Assembly: GCF_029589495.1 (NCBI RefSeq)
Contig: NZ_JAAIVF010000006.1
Span: forward strand, 124,001 to 188,000
Direction: 5' to 3'
DNA length: 64,000 bases
Source: Speluncibacter jeojiensis
Lineage (GTDB): Bacteria; Actinomycetota; Actinomycetes; Mycobacteriales; Mycobacteriaceae
Part shown: in pieces, positions 28,826 to 39,867 of the stretch
How positions within the stretch are numbered: position 1 is the first letter of the stretch
Layout: each line of letters begins with the position of its first letter
Translations under genes and position numbers: made by a program
The notes under the pieces: generated by a model
What the model was told of the DNA's origin: nothing
Databases searched by the model: none
Seen by the model: only the letters and a program-made list of their open reading frames with translations

Positions 28826-30133
28826 GTGGTCCTGCTCGTCGCCGCGACCGGGATGTTCGCCGGGTGTGCCGGCGGCCCGTCGGCCGACCACGCAGGGGCC
28901 GATCGCTCGGCGACTGCGACAGCGGCGACTCCGGCGAATCCCTATGAGCAGCAACGTCGCCAGGGCGTGCAGGCACTGTTGGACCGCTGGGCGGACGCGA
29001 TGCGCCGCGACGACGAGACGACGCTGCGATCGCTCGTCGATCCGCACGCGGCACCAGGCTTTCTCGGTGAACAACTGACCGTCGCGCGCAACCTCAGGGG
29101 GGTGCCGCTCGGCGCGTGGCGCTACACGATCGGCGCCGGGCCGGAGGTTCCGGTGCCGGCAGCCGTCGCCGACCGACTCGACGCGACCGATGTCTGGGCG
29201 CCGCCGGTGGAGCTGAATTTCGTGATCGCGGGGGCCGACGCCACGCCGGCCGGCAAACCGGTCGGGCTGATCGTCGCGCGGCACGAGGACACCTGGCTGC
29301 TGGTCAGTGACGACGAGATGGCGCCGTACGGACGCCGAACCTGGCAGGGCCCGTGGAACTTCGGTCCCGTCGTCGCCCGCACCGTGCCCGGCCCCGGTGA
29401 GGCGACGTCGGTGGTGCTCGGCCACCCGGAGCAGAGCGCGGAGATCGACGCCCTGGCCGCGGACCTGCCGTCGTCGGTGGCGGCGGTGACCGCGTTCTGG
29501 GGCGGCGACTGGCCGCGGCGGGCGGTGGTGATCGCCACCGGATCGGACGCGGAACTGACCGCGCTCGCCGGTGCCGCGCGGTCGGGCACCGATGTGGCCG
29601 CGGTGACCGTCTCCGATTCCGTCGCCGCGGCGGGCGGCCCGGTGACCGGCCTGCGGGTGGTGTTCGGTCCGGCCGGATCGGACCGGTTGACCCCGCTGAC
29701 CCGGCGGATCGTGCTGACCCACGAACTGACCCACGTCGCCACCCGTTCGGTCACCGCGACGGGCGCGCCCCTGTGGATCGTGGAGGGCACGGCGGACTAT
29801 GTCGGCTACCGCGACTCCGGGCTGTCGACGGCGGATTCGGCACCGCTGGTGGCCGCGCTGGTCGCCGAGAAGGGACCGCCGAATGCACTGCCGACCGACG
29901 CCGACTTCGCCGGCCCCGATGCGGAACTGGCCTACGAGCTCGCCCGCACGGCCACGGGGTACGTCGCCGCCCGCTACGGCCCGGGCCGGCTGCGCACGCT
30001 GTACCTCGCGCTGGCCGGCGCACCCGCCGATGCGACGACGCTCGACGGCCGGTTGCGCGCCGTGCTGGGGGTGGGCACCGCGCAGTTCATCGCGGGGTGG
30101 GGCGTGTGGCTGTCGGCGCAGCTCGGCCGCTGA
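28826..30133 (+). CDS. Lipoprotein with HExxH metallopeptidase-like domain
   Basis: 435 residues from this GTG. A hydrophobic N-terminus ends in a lipobox (MFAGC), so it should be anchored outside the membrane. The C-terminal half has HELTH (299-303) followed by WIVEGTADYVGY with E320, the zinc-ligand pattern of gluzincin peptidases. The GTG start leaves the signal peptide without a basic n-region. A CTG at 28775, overlapping the preceding TGA as CTGA, would add MTGRAAVSRVRARSVLP and give a proper signal peptide, so the true start may be that CTG. It lies between two cell-envelope genes; its substrate is unknown. Confidence 0.85.
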   Translation: MVLLVAATGMFAGCAGGPSADHAGADRSATATAATPANPYEQQRRQGVQALLDRWADAMRRDDETTLRSLVDPHAAPGFLGEQLTVARNLRGVPLGAWRYTIGAGPEVPVPAAVADRLDATDVWAPPVELNFVIAGADATPAGKPVGLIVARHEDTWLLVSDDEMAPYGRRTWQGPWNFGPVVARTVPGPGEATSVVLGHPEQSAEIDALAADLPSSVAAVTAFWGGDWPRRAVVIATGSDAELTALAGAARSGTDVAAVTVSDSVAAAGGPVTGLRVVFGPAGSDRLTPLTRRIVLTHELTHVATRSVTATGAPLWIVEGTADYVGYRDSGLSTADSAPLVAALVAEKGPPNALPTDADFAGPDAELAYELARTATGYVAARYGPGRLRTLYLALAGAPADATTLDGRLRAVLGVGTAQFIAGWGVWLSAQLGR

Positions 30134-30177
30134 GCCCCCGCGGGCAACCGACCGACGTGACCGCATACGGTGATGAC

Positions 30178-31323
30178 ATGCGTCGAACCCTGCTGGTGAC
30201 CAACGATTTTCCTCCGCGACCGGGCGGAATCCAGTCGTACCTGCACACGTTCGCCGCGCAGCTGCCCGCCGACGACCTCGTCGTCTACGCACCGCGCTGG
30301 CGCGGCGACAGCCACACCCGGTTCGATGCCGCGCAGCCCTTCGAGGTGGTCCGGCATCCGACGACGCTGATGCTGCCGACCCCGCTGGTGGTCCGTCGCG
30401 CCCGTAAGCTGATCCGCTCGCACGGCATCGAGACGGTGTGGTTCGGGGCGGCTGCGCCGCTGGCTCTGATGGGGCCGGCGCTGCGGCGGTCGGGGGCCGG
30501 CCGGGTGGTGGCGAGCACCCACGGCCACGAGGTCGGGTGGTCGATGCTGCCGGCGGCGCGGTCGGCGCTGCGGAGGATCGGCGACACCACCGACGTGGTC
30601 ACCTACGTCAGCAAGTACACCCGGGGCCGGTTCTCGGCGGCGTTCGGTGCACATGCCGCGCTCGAGCACCTGCCGCCGGGAGTCGACACCGACACCTTCC
30701 GGCCCGACCCGGCCGCGCGCGACGACCTGCGCCGTCGCTACGGACTGGGGGAGCGGCCGATCGTGCTGTGTCTGTCGCGACTGGTCCCGCGCAAAGGCCA
30801 GGACATGCTCATCCGCGCCCTGCCGGGTATCCGGCGGCGCGTCGACGGCGCCGTGCTGATGATCGTCGGCGGCGGCCCCTACCTCGATCACCTGCGGGAA
30901 CTGGCCGCGAAGTACGACGTCGCCGAGCATGTCGTGTTCACGGGCTCGGTGCCCGGGGACGAACTCGCCGCACACCACGCGGTCGCCGACGTGTTCGCCA
31001 TGCCCTGCCGCACCCGCGGCGCCGGACTGGACGTGGAGGGCCTGGGGATCGTGTTCCTCGAGGCGTCGGCGACCGGGGTCCCGGTGATCGCCGGTGACTC
31101 CGGCGGCGCCCCGGAGACGGTGCGCGAGGGCGAGACCGGGCATGTCGTCGACGGCCGGTCGGTCGGCGAGATCACCGATGCGGTCTGCCGGGTGCTCGAG
31201 GACCCGGACCGGGCCGCGGAGATGGGCGCGGCCGGGCGCAGGTGGGTGACCGAGCACTGGCGCTGGGACACACTCGCCGCCCGGCTCGCCCGGATCCTCG
31301 ACGGCCGGTCCTACTTGGCGTAG
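30178..31323 (+). CDS. pimB': PimB'-type GDP-mannose phosphatidylinositol mannosyltransferase
   Basis: 381-residue GT4 glycosyltransferase, near M. tuberculosis PimB' (Rv2188c, 385), which adds the second mannose in phosphatidylinositol mannoside synthesis at the inner face of the membrane. Blocks include [32 protein letters not shown] and the [20 protein letters not shown] nucleotide-sugar site. The ATG follows TACGGT (30166-30171) by 6 nt and is probably leaderless. Its 3' end overlaps that of fadD15 by 13 bp on the opposite strand. Confidence 0.94.
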   Translation: MRRTLLVTNDFPPRPGGIQSYLHTFAAQLPADDLVVYAPRWRGDSHTRFDAAQPFEVVRHPTTLMLPTPLVVRRARKLIRSHGIETVWFGAAAPLALMGPALRRSGAGRVVASTHGHEVGWSMLPAARSALRRIGDTTDVVTYVSKYTRGRFSAAFGAHAALEHLPPGVDTDTFRPDPAARDDLRRRYGLGERPIVLCLSRLVPRKGQDMLIRALPGIRRRVDGAVLMIVGGGPYLDHLRELAAKYDVAEHVVFTGSVPGDELAAHHAVADVFAMPCRTRGAGLDVEGLGIVFLEASATGVPVIAGDSGGAPETVREGETGHVVDGRSVGEITDAVCRVLEDPDRAAEMGAAGRRWVTEHWRWDTLAARLARILDGRSYLA

Positions 31324-33122
31324 ATGGCCTCGATGTCGTCGGCGAAGGTCTTCGCGATGACGTTACGTTTGATCTTCATGGTCGGAGTCATCTCGCCGGT
31401 CTCCTCGGTGAAGTCGACCGGCAGCACCCGGAACTTCTTGATGGACTCCGCGTGCGAAACGGCCTTGTTCGCCTCGCGGACCGCGGCGTCGATCTCGGCG
31501 ACCAGGTCAGCGTCGGCGATCAGGTCGGCGACGGTCGCGTCGGCGGCCTTGCCGTTGCGCTCCTTCCAGCGAGGGAACTCCTCGGGGTCGATGGTGACCA
31601 GCGCGCCGATGAACGGCTTCTTGTCGCCGACGACCATCGCCTGACTGACCAGCGGGTGCGCGCGCAGACCGTCCTCGAGCACGGCCGGTGCGACGTTCTT
31701 GCCGCCGGCGGTGACGATGATCTCCTTCTTGCGTCCGGTGATGGTCAGGTAGCCCTCCGCGTCCAGCGCACCCAGGTCGCCGGTGTGGAACCAGCCGTCG
31801 GTGATCGCGTCCGCGGTGGCGGCCTCGTTGTTCCAGTACTCGTGGAAGACCACCCCGCCGCGGAGCAGGATCTCGCCGTCCTCGCCGATGCGAACGGCGT
31901 TGCCCGCCAACGGCTTGCCGACCGTGCCGATCTTCTGGCTGCCGATCGTGTTGACGGTGACCGCCGCAGTGGTCTCGGTCAGGCCGTAGCCCTCGTAGAT
32001 CGTCACGCCGATGCCCCGGAAGAAGTGGCCCAGGCGCTCGCCGAGCGGTGCGCCACCGGAGATGGCGATCGAGCACTCGCCGCCGAGCGCCGCCCGCAGC
32101 TTGCTGTAGACGAGCCGGTCGAACAGGGTGTGCCGCAGGTTCAGCAGCAGCCCCGGGCCGCCGTGGTCGCGGGCCTGACTCCACTCGATCGCGGTGGCCT
32201 CGGCCAGGTCGAAGATCCGGCCCTTGACCGAGCTCTCCGTGTGGGCCTTCTGGCGGGCGGTGTTGTAGACCTTCTCGAACACCCGCGGCACCGACAGGAT
32301 GAAGTTCGGCTTGAACACCGCGAACGTCGGCACCAACTGCGGGATGTCGGAGAAGTGTCCGAGTGCGACCTTGGCCTGGAACGCCGCGATGCTGATCGCG
32401 CGGGCGAGCACGTGCGCCATCGGGAGGAACATCAGCGAGCGGCGACCGGGGCGCAGTTCGGTGGAGAAGGCCTCGACCGCGCCGCGGGCCTCGCTGAGCA
32501 GGTTGCCGTGCGTCAGCTCGCAGCCTTTCGGGCGCCCGGTGGTCCCGGAGGTGTAGATCAGGGTGGCCGGGGAGGTCGCGCGCAGGGTGCCGATGCGCTC
32601 GTGCACCTGCTCGTCCGGGACGTCCGCGCCGGCCGCGGTCAGCTCGGCGACAGCGCCCGTGTCGTCCCCGGAGGGCTCGATCTGCAGGTAGTGGCGCAGT
32701 TGCGGGGCGGCGTCGGCGACCCCGTGCACGGCAGCGGTGTGCTTGTGGGTCTCGACGACCAGCGCGGTGGCGGCGGAGTCGCGCAGGATCCAGTCGACCT
32801 GGTCGGGCGAGGACGTCTCGTAGATCGGCACGGTCACGGCGCCGGCGGACCAGATGGCGTAGTCGATCAGCGGCCACTCGTAGCGGGTCGCCGACATCAG
32901 GGCCACGCGGTCGCCGGGCTGCACGCCGAGGGCGATCAGTCCCTTCGCGACCGCCGTCACCTGCCCGGCGAACTCGGCCGCCGTGACGTCCGCCCACCGG
33001 CTGGCGGTGCTGCGGAGGAACACGACCAGGTCGGGATCGGTTTCGGCGAAGTCGAACACCGCGCCGACAACCGACTCGTCGTCGGCGATGGCAAAGGTGG
33101 CTGGGGCGCTGAACTCTCGCAC
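31311..33122 (-). CDS. fadD15: Long-chain fatty acid-CoA ligase (FadD15-like)
   Basis: 603 residues, close to M. tuberculosis FadD15 (600). AMP-binding signature [19 protein letters not shown] is near residue 180, the GYGLTET motif follows, and the hinge region contains [12 protein letters not shown] and [14 protein letters not shown]. It activates long-chain fatty acids to acyl-CoA. The GTG has GGAGGT 6 nt upstream. A 21-bp perfect palindrome lies about 73 nt before the start, between it and the divergent SRPBCC gene, so a repressor may control both. Confidence 0.95.
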   Translation of the reverse strand: MREFSAPATFAIADDESVVGAVFDFAETDPDLVVFLRSTASRWADVTAAEFAGQVTAVAKGLIALGVQPGDRVALMSATRYEWPLIDYAIWSAGAVTVPIYETSSPDQVDWILRDSAATALVVETHKHTAAVHGVADAAPQLRHYLQIEPSGDDTGAVAELTAAGADVPDEQVHERIGTLRATSPATLIYTSGTTGRPKGCELTHGNLLSEARGAVEAFSTELRPGRRSLMFLPMAHVLARAISIAAFQAKVALGHFSDIPQLVPTFAVFKPNFILSVPRVFEKVYNTARQKAHTESSVKGRIFDLAEATAIEWSQARDHGGPGLLLNLRHTLFDRLVYSKLRAALGGECSIAISGGAPLGERLGHFFRGIGVTIYEGYGLTETTAAVTVNTIGSQKIGTVGKPLAGNAVRIGEDGEILLRGGVVFHEYWNNEAATADAITDGWFHTGDLGALDAEGYLTITGRKKEIIVTAGGKNVAPAVLEDGLRAHPLVSQAMVVGDKKPFIGALVTIDPEEFPRWKERNGKAADATVADLIADADLVAEIDAAVREANKAVSHAESIKKFRVLPVDFTEETGEMTPTMKIKRNVIAKTFADDIEAIYAK

Positions 33123-33194
33123 GAACTGACCTCCGATGTGGCTACGGCTGAAGCGGCCGTGAACGCGATCATGACGGTGAATCCTCAGGTCCCC

Positions 33195-33215
33195 ACCCTA
33201 TCGGGCCGATAGGGT
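33195..33215. promoter_or_regulatory. 21-bp palindrome with TAGGGT on both strands
   Basis: ACCCTATCGG and CCGATAGGGT flank one central G. Each arm supplies a TAGGGT hexamer on its own strand, suited as a -10 box for the divergent fadD15 and SRPBCC genes. This suggests a shared promoter-operator for a dimeric repressor such as a TetR protein. Confidence 0.5.
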
Positions 33216-33308
33216 CCGCGGCGCCCGTGGGCGGGGGCCGCAGATGCGGACCTCGGTCAGCGGCAGGGTGCGGGAGATCACGAATCTGCGATGTGTGAGG
33301 CTTGGCGG

Positions 33309-33710
33309 GTGTCTAGCATCCAGGTCGCCGATCAGACCTTCATCGCCGTGCCGCCCGAGGCGGTGGCCGCAGAACTGGCCGATCGTCGCAAGTGGCGGCG
33401 GTGGTGGCCCGACCTGGCGCTTACCGTCGTCGAGGACCGCGCGGAGAAGGGCATCCGCTGGACCGTCGCCGGACCGCTCACAGGGACCATGGAACTGTGG
33501 CTCGACCCCGTCCTCGACGGCACCATGGTCAACTACTTCCTGCACGCGGAGCCGGTCGTGACGTCCGCCGAGCAGGCCGCCCGACTCGACCTCGCCGAGA
33601 TGAACAGGCTGCGCCGCGTCGCCGGCAAGGAGTTGTCGTTCGAACTCAAGCGGCGGCTCGAGGCGGGGCGTGCGGCGGGCGAGGAACCGCCGCACGTGCG
33701 GGCCGGGTAG
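33309..33710 (+). CDS. SRPBCC/polyketide cyclase-like protein (Rv2186c-like)
   Basis: 133 residues with a START/SRPBCC-like pattern: VADQTFIAVPPEAVAAELAD, then WRRWWPDLALTVVEDRAEKG and a beta-rich core with WTVAGPLTGTMELWLDP, ending in a basic helix. The family binds hydrophobic ligands, and Rv2186c has the same position beside fadD15. The GTG at 33309 is chosen because it begins the conserved segment; only a weak GAGG is upstream. Its precise ligand is unknown. Confidence 0.8.
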   Translation: MSSIQVADQTFIAVPPEAVAAELADRRKWRRWWPDLALTVVEDRAEKGIRWTVAGPLTGTMELWLDPVLDGTMVNYFLHAEPVVTSAEQAARLDLAEMNRLRRVAGKELSFELKRRLEAGRAAGEEPPHVRAG

Positions 33711-33821
33711 TTTCCGACGAGATCGTGTGTCATGTTGTGATGAAGGCCGAGGTTCGGACCGCTCGGGGGTGCGCTCGTGGTCGGGCGCGATGTGCAGAGG
33801 TGGAAAGGTAGCGTTCGCGCG

Positions 33822-34256
33822 ATGGCAGAGAAGACCAGCGGATCGATTGTGATCGACGCATCGGCCGCTCGGGTGATGGACGTGATCGCCGACTTCGCCA
33901 GCTATCCGACCTGGGTCACGGCCGCGAAGACCGTCGAGGTGCTGGCCACTGCCGCGAACGGGCGCGCCGAGCAGGTCCGCTTCGTGCTCGATGCGGGCAT
34001 CGTCAAGGACACCTACGTGCTCGCCTACGACTGGTCGGTCGACGGGCTGCGGGTCAGCTGGAACCTCGTGTCCGCGCAGATGCAGAAGGCGCAGTCGGGC
34101 TCGTACACGCTGCACGAGCGGGCCGGCGCCACCGAGGTGACCTACGAGCTGACCATCGACGTGACCATTCCGATGATCGGCATGTTCAAGCGCAAGGCGG
34201 AGAAGACCATCGTCAACACCGCGCTGAACGAGTTGAAGAAGCAGGTAGAAGGCTGA
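33822..34256 (+). CDS. SRPBCC-family protein (Rv2185c/TB16.3-like)
   Basis: 144 residues, identical in length to M. tuberculosis TB16.3. It begins MAEKTSGSIVIDASAARVMD and has the typical segment IADFASYPTWVTAAKTVEV, followed by alternating strands and a C-terminal helix (ALNELKKQVEG). The fold is a START/polyketide-cyclase-like hydrophobic pocket; no catalytic function is established. TAGCGT (33809-33814) lies 7 nt before the ATG, so it is likely leaderless and heads the run with the ArsA ATPase, whose probable CTG start overlaps this stop. Confidence 0.9.
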   Translation: MAEKTSGSIVIDASAARVMDVIADFASYPTWVTAAKTVEVLATAANGRAEQVRFVLDAGIVKDTYVLAYDWSVDGLRVSWNLVSAQMQKAQSGSYTLHERAGATEVTYELTIDVTIPMIGMFKRKAEKTIVNTALNELKKQVEG

Positions 34257-35491
34257 GCGAGCGGGGTCGCACCCGGCTCCGGCTGTTCCTCGGCAAGGGT
34301 GGGGTCGGCAAGACGACCATCGCGTCGGCGACGGCGGTCGGTCTTGCCCGCGCGGGTGCGAGCGTGCTGTTGGTGTCGACCGATCCCGCCCACTCGGTCG
34401 CGGACGCGCTGGGGGTGACCGTCGCGCACCGCCCGGGCGATCTCGCGCAGGTGCAGTCGGTCACCGACGGCCTCGACGTCATGCAACTCGACACGCTCGG
34501 ACTGCTCGAACAACGTTGGCGCACACTGACGCCGCTGTTGCGCTCGGGCGGGGAGCATCGGCACGGCGCCGAGTTCGGCGCGCTCGACCCGGAGGAGCTG
34601 ACCGGGTTGCCCGGCGTCGAGGAGATGCTCGGGCTCACCGAGATCGCCGATCTGGCGGACGAGGGCACCTGGGACGACATCGTGGTGGACTGCGCCCCGA
34701 CGGCGGAGACGTTGCGCCTGCTCGCACTGCCGGAGACGGTGCTGGCGTACCTCGAGCGGCTGTGGCCGCGGCATCGCCGCCTGGCCGGCGGCCGGATCGA
34801 CCCGCAGGTGCTGCTGCTGATCGGCATGCTCGAGAAGGTTGACGCCGCGGCGACGCGTGTGCGGGACTTGTTGCGGGACAAGGATTCCACCTCGATATCG
34901 CTGGTCCTGACGCCGGAGCGGGTGGTGTCGGCGGAGGCGCGTCGCACCCTCACCATGATGTCGCTGTACGAACTCCCCGTCGACACCATCGTCGTCAACA
35001 GAGTTCTGCCGCAGGATGATTCGAGCCGGCTCGGATCTGTCGACTCGGTCGCCGCGCGGTGGTACGACCTGCGGCTGGCCGAGCAGGAGCGGGTGCTCGC
35101 CGAGCTTGAGGCCGAGTTCGAGGGCCGGGCGCTGCTGCGGGTTCCGCACACCGCTGCCGAACCCGTCGGCGTGGACGAACTGGGCGAGCTCGCCGGGGCA
35201 CTCGCGGACGTGGCCGGAGGCGGTACGGGGCCTGCCCCGCGGTCGGTGGAGCTGGAGTCGGGCTCGGGCCTGGACTCGATCTACCTGATGCGATTCGAGC
35301 TGCCGCTGGTCGAGCCTTCGACGATCACACTGGGCCGGGTCGAGGACGATCTGGTGGTGGGCGCGGCCGGTGTGCGCCGCCGGGTGCGGCTCGCGTCGGT
35401 GTTGCGCCGCTGCGTCGTCGTCGACGCGACCATGAGCGGTCACGAGTTGCAGGTGCGTTTTCGTCCGGATCCGGAGGTGTGGCCGTCATGA
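34253..35491 (+). CDS. ArsA-type ATPase (Rv2184c-like), probable CTG start
   Basis: 412 residues from CTG 34253. The P-loop GKGGVGKTT (14-22) and the following STDPAHSVADALGV switch region are those of ArsA/Get3 ATPases; WDDIVVDCAPTAET gives the Walker B region. No ATG, GTG or TTG occurs in frame upstream of the P-loop. The first standard codon (GTG 34364) would delete the nucleotide-binding site, so CTG, overlapping the previous stop as CTGA, is the best start. AGCAGG lies 7 nt before it. The stop overlaps the next ATG (ATGA). Membrane-protein targeting or metal handling is possible; the partner is unknown. Confidence 0.85.
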   Translation: MSERGRTRLRLFLGKGGVGKTTIASATAVGLARAGASVLLVSTDPAHSVADALGVTVAHRPGDLAQVQSVTDGLDVMQLDTLGLLEQRWRTLTPLLRSGGEHRHGAEFGALDPEELTGLPGVEEMLGLTEIADLADEGTWDDIVVDCAPTAETLRLLALPETVLAYLERLWPRHRRLAGGRIDPQVLLLIGMLEKVDAAATRVRDLLRDKDSTSISLVLTPERVVSAEARRTLTMMSLYELPVDTIVVNRVLPQDDSSRLGSVDSVAARWYDLRLAEQERVLAELEAEFEGRALLRVPHTAAEPVGVDELGELAGALADVAGGGTGPAPRSVELESGSGLDSIYLMRFELPLVEPSTITLGRVEDDLVVGAAGVRRRVRLASVLRRCVVVDATMSGHELQVRFRPDPEVWPS

Positions 35492-35925
35492 CCGGTCGGG
35501 AGGACGCCGCCGAGGAGCTCCGCGCGCTGGTCAACGCCCTGATCGACGCGGTCGATCCGGTGTTGCGGCAGTGGTCGTCGGGCGATCTCGAGCCGTCGAG
35601 TTGCCGGTGGTGCCCGCTGTGCGCGGTGGTCGCCGTGCTGCGTGGCGAGCACCACGACCTGGTCGCGCTGCTGGCGACACAGGGGTCGGGGCTGTTGACC
35701 GTGGCGCGCGAGGTCGTCGACGGCGGCTGCGGGTGCGGGTGTCGCCATCGCGACGAGCCCGCTCACGAGTCGACCGGCGGGCCCACGGCGGAGCCCGCAC
35801 CCGAGAGCGGGCCGCCGGCGCCGGACACGAAGCCTGCGGACACCGAGCCGTCGGCACGGCCGACTTCACCGCAAACGCGACATTCCGGGTTCGAACGGAT
35901 CACCGTGAGGGTGGAGCGGCCCTGA
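35488..35925 (+). CDS. Small cysteine-rich protein (Rv2183c-like)
   Basis: 145 residues. A helical N-terminal half is followed by CRWCPLCAVV and GGCGCGCRHR, cysteine clusters that could bind zinc, and a disordered Pro/Glu-rich tail ending FERITVRVERP. The ATG overlaps the ATPase stop as ATGA, and GGAGG lies upstream. It resembles Rv2183c in position and layout; no function is known. The coupling suggests that it works with the ArsA-type ATPase. Confidence 0.82.
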   Translation: MTGREDAAEELRALVNALIDAVDPVLRQWSSGDLEPSSCRWCPLCAVVAVLRGEHHDLVALLATQGSGLLTVAREVVDGGCGCGCRHRDEPAHESTGGPTAEPAPESGPPAPDTKPADTEPSARPTSPQTRHSGFERITVRVERP

Positions 35926-35950
35926 CCGGGCCGCGGCGGGAGGCGACGTG

Positions 35951-36910
35951 ATGCGACCACTGACGATCGGGGTGGACGTCGGCGGCACCAACCTGCTGGC
36001 GGCCGTGGTCGACGAGTCGGGACAGGTGATCGACCAACTACGCTCGCCGACTCCGAGTTCCGCGCCGGCGCTCGAGCAGGCGCTCGAGCGGACGGTGACC
36101 GAGCTGTCGTCCCGCCACGACGTCGCCGCCGTCGGGCTCGCGGTCGCCGGGTTCGTCAGCCGGGACCGGACGGTCGTGCGGTTCGCGCCGCACCTGCCGT
36201 GGCGGGAGGCGCCGGTGGCCCGGCGGATGAGCGAGCGCTTCGGGCTCCCGGTCTTCCTCGAACACGATGCGAATGCGGCCATCTGGGGGGAGTACCGCTT
36301 CGGGGCGGCCTCGGGCGGCGAGAACGTGGTGCTGATCGCGATCGGCACCGGGATCGGGGCCGCGCTGCTCGTCGACGGACGGATGTACCGCGGCAGCAGT
36401 GGGGTGGCGCCGGAGCTGGGGCACCTTCCGGTGGTGCCCGACGGTCGCCCGTGCGCCTGCGGCAAGCGTGGGTGCTGGGAGCGGTATTGCAGTGGAACAG
36501 CCTTGGCGGACACGGCGATCGAGATGTTGGCGGCCGACCCCAGCCAGTCGACAGTGCTGTCCCGGGAGGCGTCCGCGGACCCCGGATCGATCACCGGCAG
36601 GCGGGTCACCGCCGCCGCCCAGGACGGGGACCCGCTGGCCGCGGCGGTGCTCGCGGACTTCTCGCGCTGGCTCGGTCTCGGACTGGCGATGGTGGCGGAC
36701 CTGTTCGACCCCGACCTGATCGTCATCGCCGGGGGTGTGGCAGGTTCGGCGCCGCTGTTCCTCGACGACGCCCGCGAGGTGTACGCGCAGTCGCTGACCG
36801 GGGACGGCCACCGTCAGCTCGCGCGCGTCCGCGGCACCCAGCTCGGCGAGGAGGCCGCGATCATCGGTGCGGCCGAGGTGGCCCGGGAGGCCTTGGCCTC
36901 GGGCCGCTGA
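35951..36910 (+). CDS. glk: ROK-family glucokinase
   Basis: 319 residues. The ATP-binding phosphate loop DVGGTNLLAAVVD is near residue 9, the catalytic Asp is D106 (EHDANAA), and the ROK zinc site is complete: H158 with C168, C170 and C175 in CACGKRGCWE. This is the class of actinobacterial glucokinases rather than a repressor, because no helix-turn-helix precedes the domain. ATG 35951 is preferred to GTG 35948: GGGAGG is 7 nt from the ATG. It probably phosphorylates glucose with ATP or polyphosphate; the donor cannot be read from the sequence. Confidence 0.9.
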   Translation: MRPLTIGVDVGGTNLLAAVVDESGQVIDQLRSPTPSSAPALEQALERTVTELSSRHDVAAVGLAVAGFVSRDRTVVRFAPHLPWREAPVARRMSERFGLPVFLEHDANAAIWGEYRFGAASGGENVVLIAIGTGIGAALLVDGRMYRGSSGVAPELGHLPVVPDGRPCACGKRGCWERYCSGTALADTAIEMLAADPSQSTVLSREASADPGSITGRRVTAAAQDGDPLAAAVLADFSRWLGLGLAMVADLFDPDLIVIAGGVAGSAPLFLDDAREVYAQSLTGDGHRQLARVRGTQLGEEAAIIGAAEVAREALASGR

Positions 36911-36919
36911 GCGGTATGT

Positions 36920-36959
36920 GTGACCGCCGGGCACCCGGTGCGCCTGTGGTAGCGGTCAC
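36920..36959 (+). terminator. Possible hairpin after glk
   Basis: GTGACCGC (36920-36927) pairs with GCGGTCAC (36952-36959) around a 24-nt loop. Weaker than the other terminators here. Confidence 0.35.
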
Positions 36960-37069
36960 CGGGGGTCGGTAGAGTCGAAGCCGCACACGCCGGACGGTCG
37001 CCCGTGTGGGTTCCGGTGCGGCCGCACGGCGGCGAGGCGTGACGTGGTGAGGCAACAGGAGGCGGGCTG

Positions 37070-37798
37070 ATGTGGTACTGGCTGTTCAAGTACGTGTTTA
37101 TCGGGCCGCTGCTGCGAGTGTTCGGGCGTCCGACGGTCGAGGGCCTCGAGAACATTCCCGCCAAGGGCCCCGCCATCCTCGCGAGTAACCATCTGGCCGT
37201 GGCGGATTCGCTGTTCCTGCCGCTGATGGTCCCGCGCCGGATCACCTTCCTGGCCAAGAGCGAGTACTTCACCACGCCGGGCTTCAAGGGTCGGCTCAAC
37301 AAGTTCTTCTACTCCGCCGCCGGTCAGGTGCCGATCGACCGCAGTGGGGCCGAGGCCGCGCAGGCCGCGCTGAACACCGGCGCGATGCTGCTCCGTGACG
37401 GCAAGCTCCTCGGGCTCTACCCGGAGGGCACCCGCTCGCCCGACGGCCGCCTGTTCAAGGGCAAGACCGGGCTGGCCCGGGTGGCGCTGGAGTCCGGCGT
37501 TCCGGTGATCCCCGTCGCGATGATCGGCACAGACGACGTCAACCCGATCGGCTCGAAGATGTGGAAGCCCGCGAAGGTGACGGTGCGGGTCGGCAAGCCG
37601 CTGGACTTCTCCCGGTTCGCCGGACTCGGCGGCAGCCGGTTCATCGAGCGGGCGGTGACCGACGAGGTCATGTACGAGCTGATGCGGCTCTCGGGCCAGG
37701 AGTACGTCGACGTCTACGCCGCCAACGTCAAGGACGGCAAGGTCACCCCGCACCCGGCGCGCGACGCGCAGCGGATCCCGGACACCCAGGCGGGCTGA
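37070..37798 (+). CDS. plsC: 1-acylglycerol-3-phosphate acyltransferase (Rv2182c-like)
   Basis: 242 residues of the PlsC/LPLAT family. The catalytic HX4D motif is H41-D46 (SNHLAVADS), and the phosphate-binding block is YPEGTRSPDG near residue 117. It acylates lysophosphatidate or a related acceptor in phospholipid synthesis; Rv2182c is the positional match. AGGAGG lies about 8 nt before the ATG. No transmembrane helix is obvious beyond a hydrophobic N-terminus (WYWLFKYVFIGPLL) that could anchor it. Confidence 0.92.
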   Translation: MWYWLFKYVFIGPLLRVFGRPTVEGLENIPAKGPAILASNHLAVADSLFLPLMVPRRITFLAKSEYFTTPGFKGRLNKFFYSAAGQVPIDRSGAEAAQAALNTGAMLLRDGKLLGLYPEGTRSPDGRLFKGKTGLARVALESGVPVIPVAMIGTDDVNPIGSKMWKPAKVTVRVGKPLDFSRFAGLGGSRFIERAVTDEVMYELMRLSGQEYVDVYAANVKDGKVTPHPARDAQRIPDTQAG

Positions 37799-37856
37799 CC
37801 ACGCGGGGCTTCGCCGCGTTTGTGCCGGCGCCCGGCAGAGGGCATAGGGTGTGCCG

Positions 37857-39849
<1,993 letters not shown>

Positions 39850-39867
39850 CGCTCCGGACGGTCGGGG

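Noticed and set aside
34364-35491. ArsA-type ATPase starting at GTG 34364
   Set aside because: This start would remove the P-loop, which is intact just upstream in the same frame.
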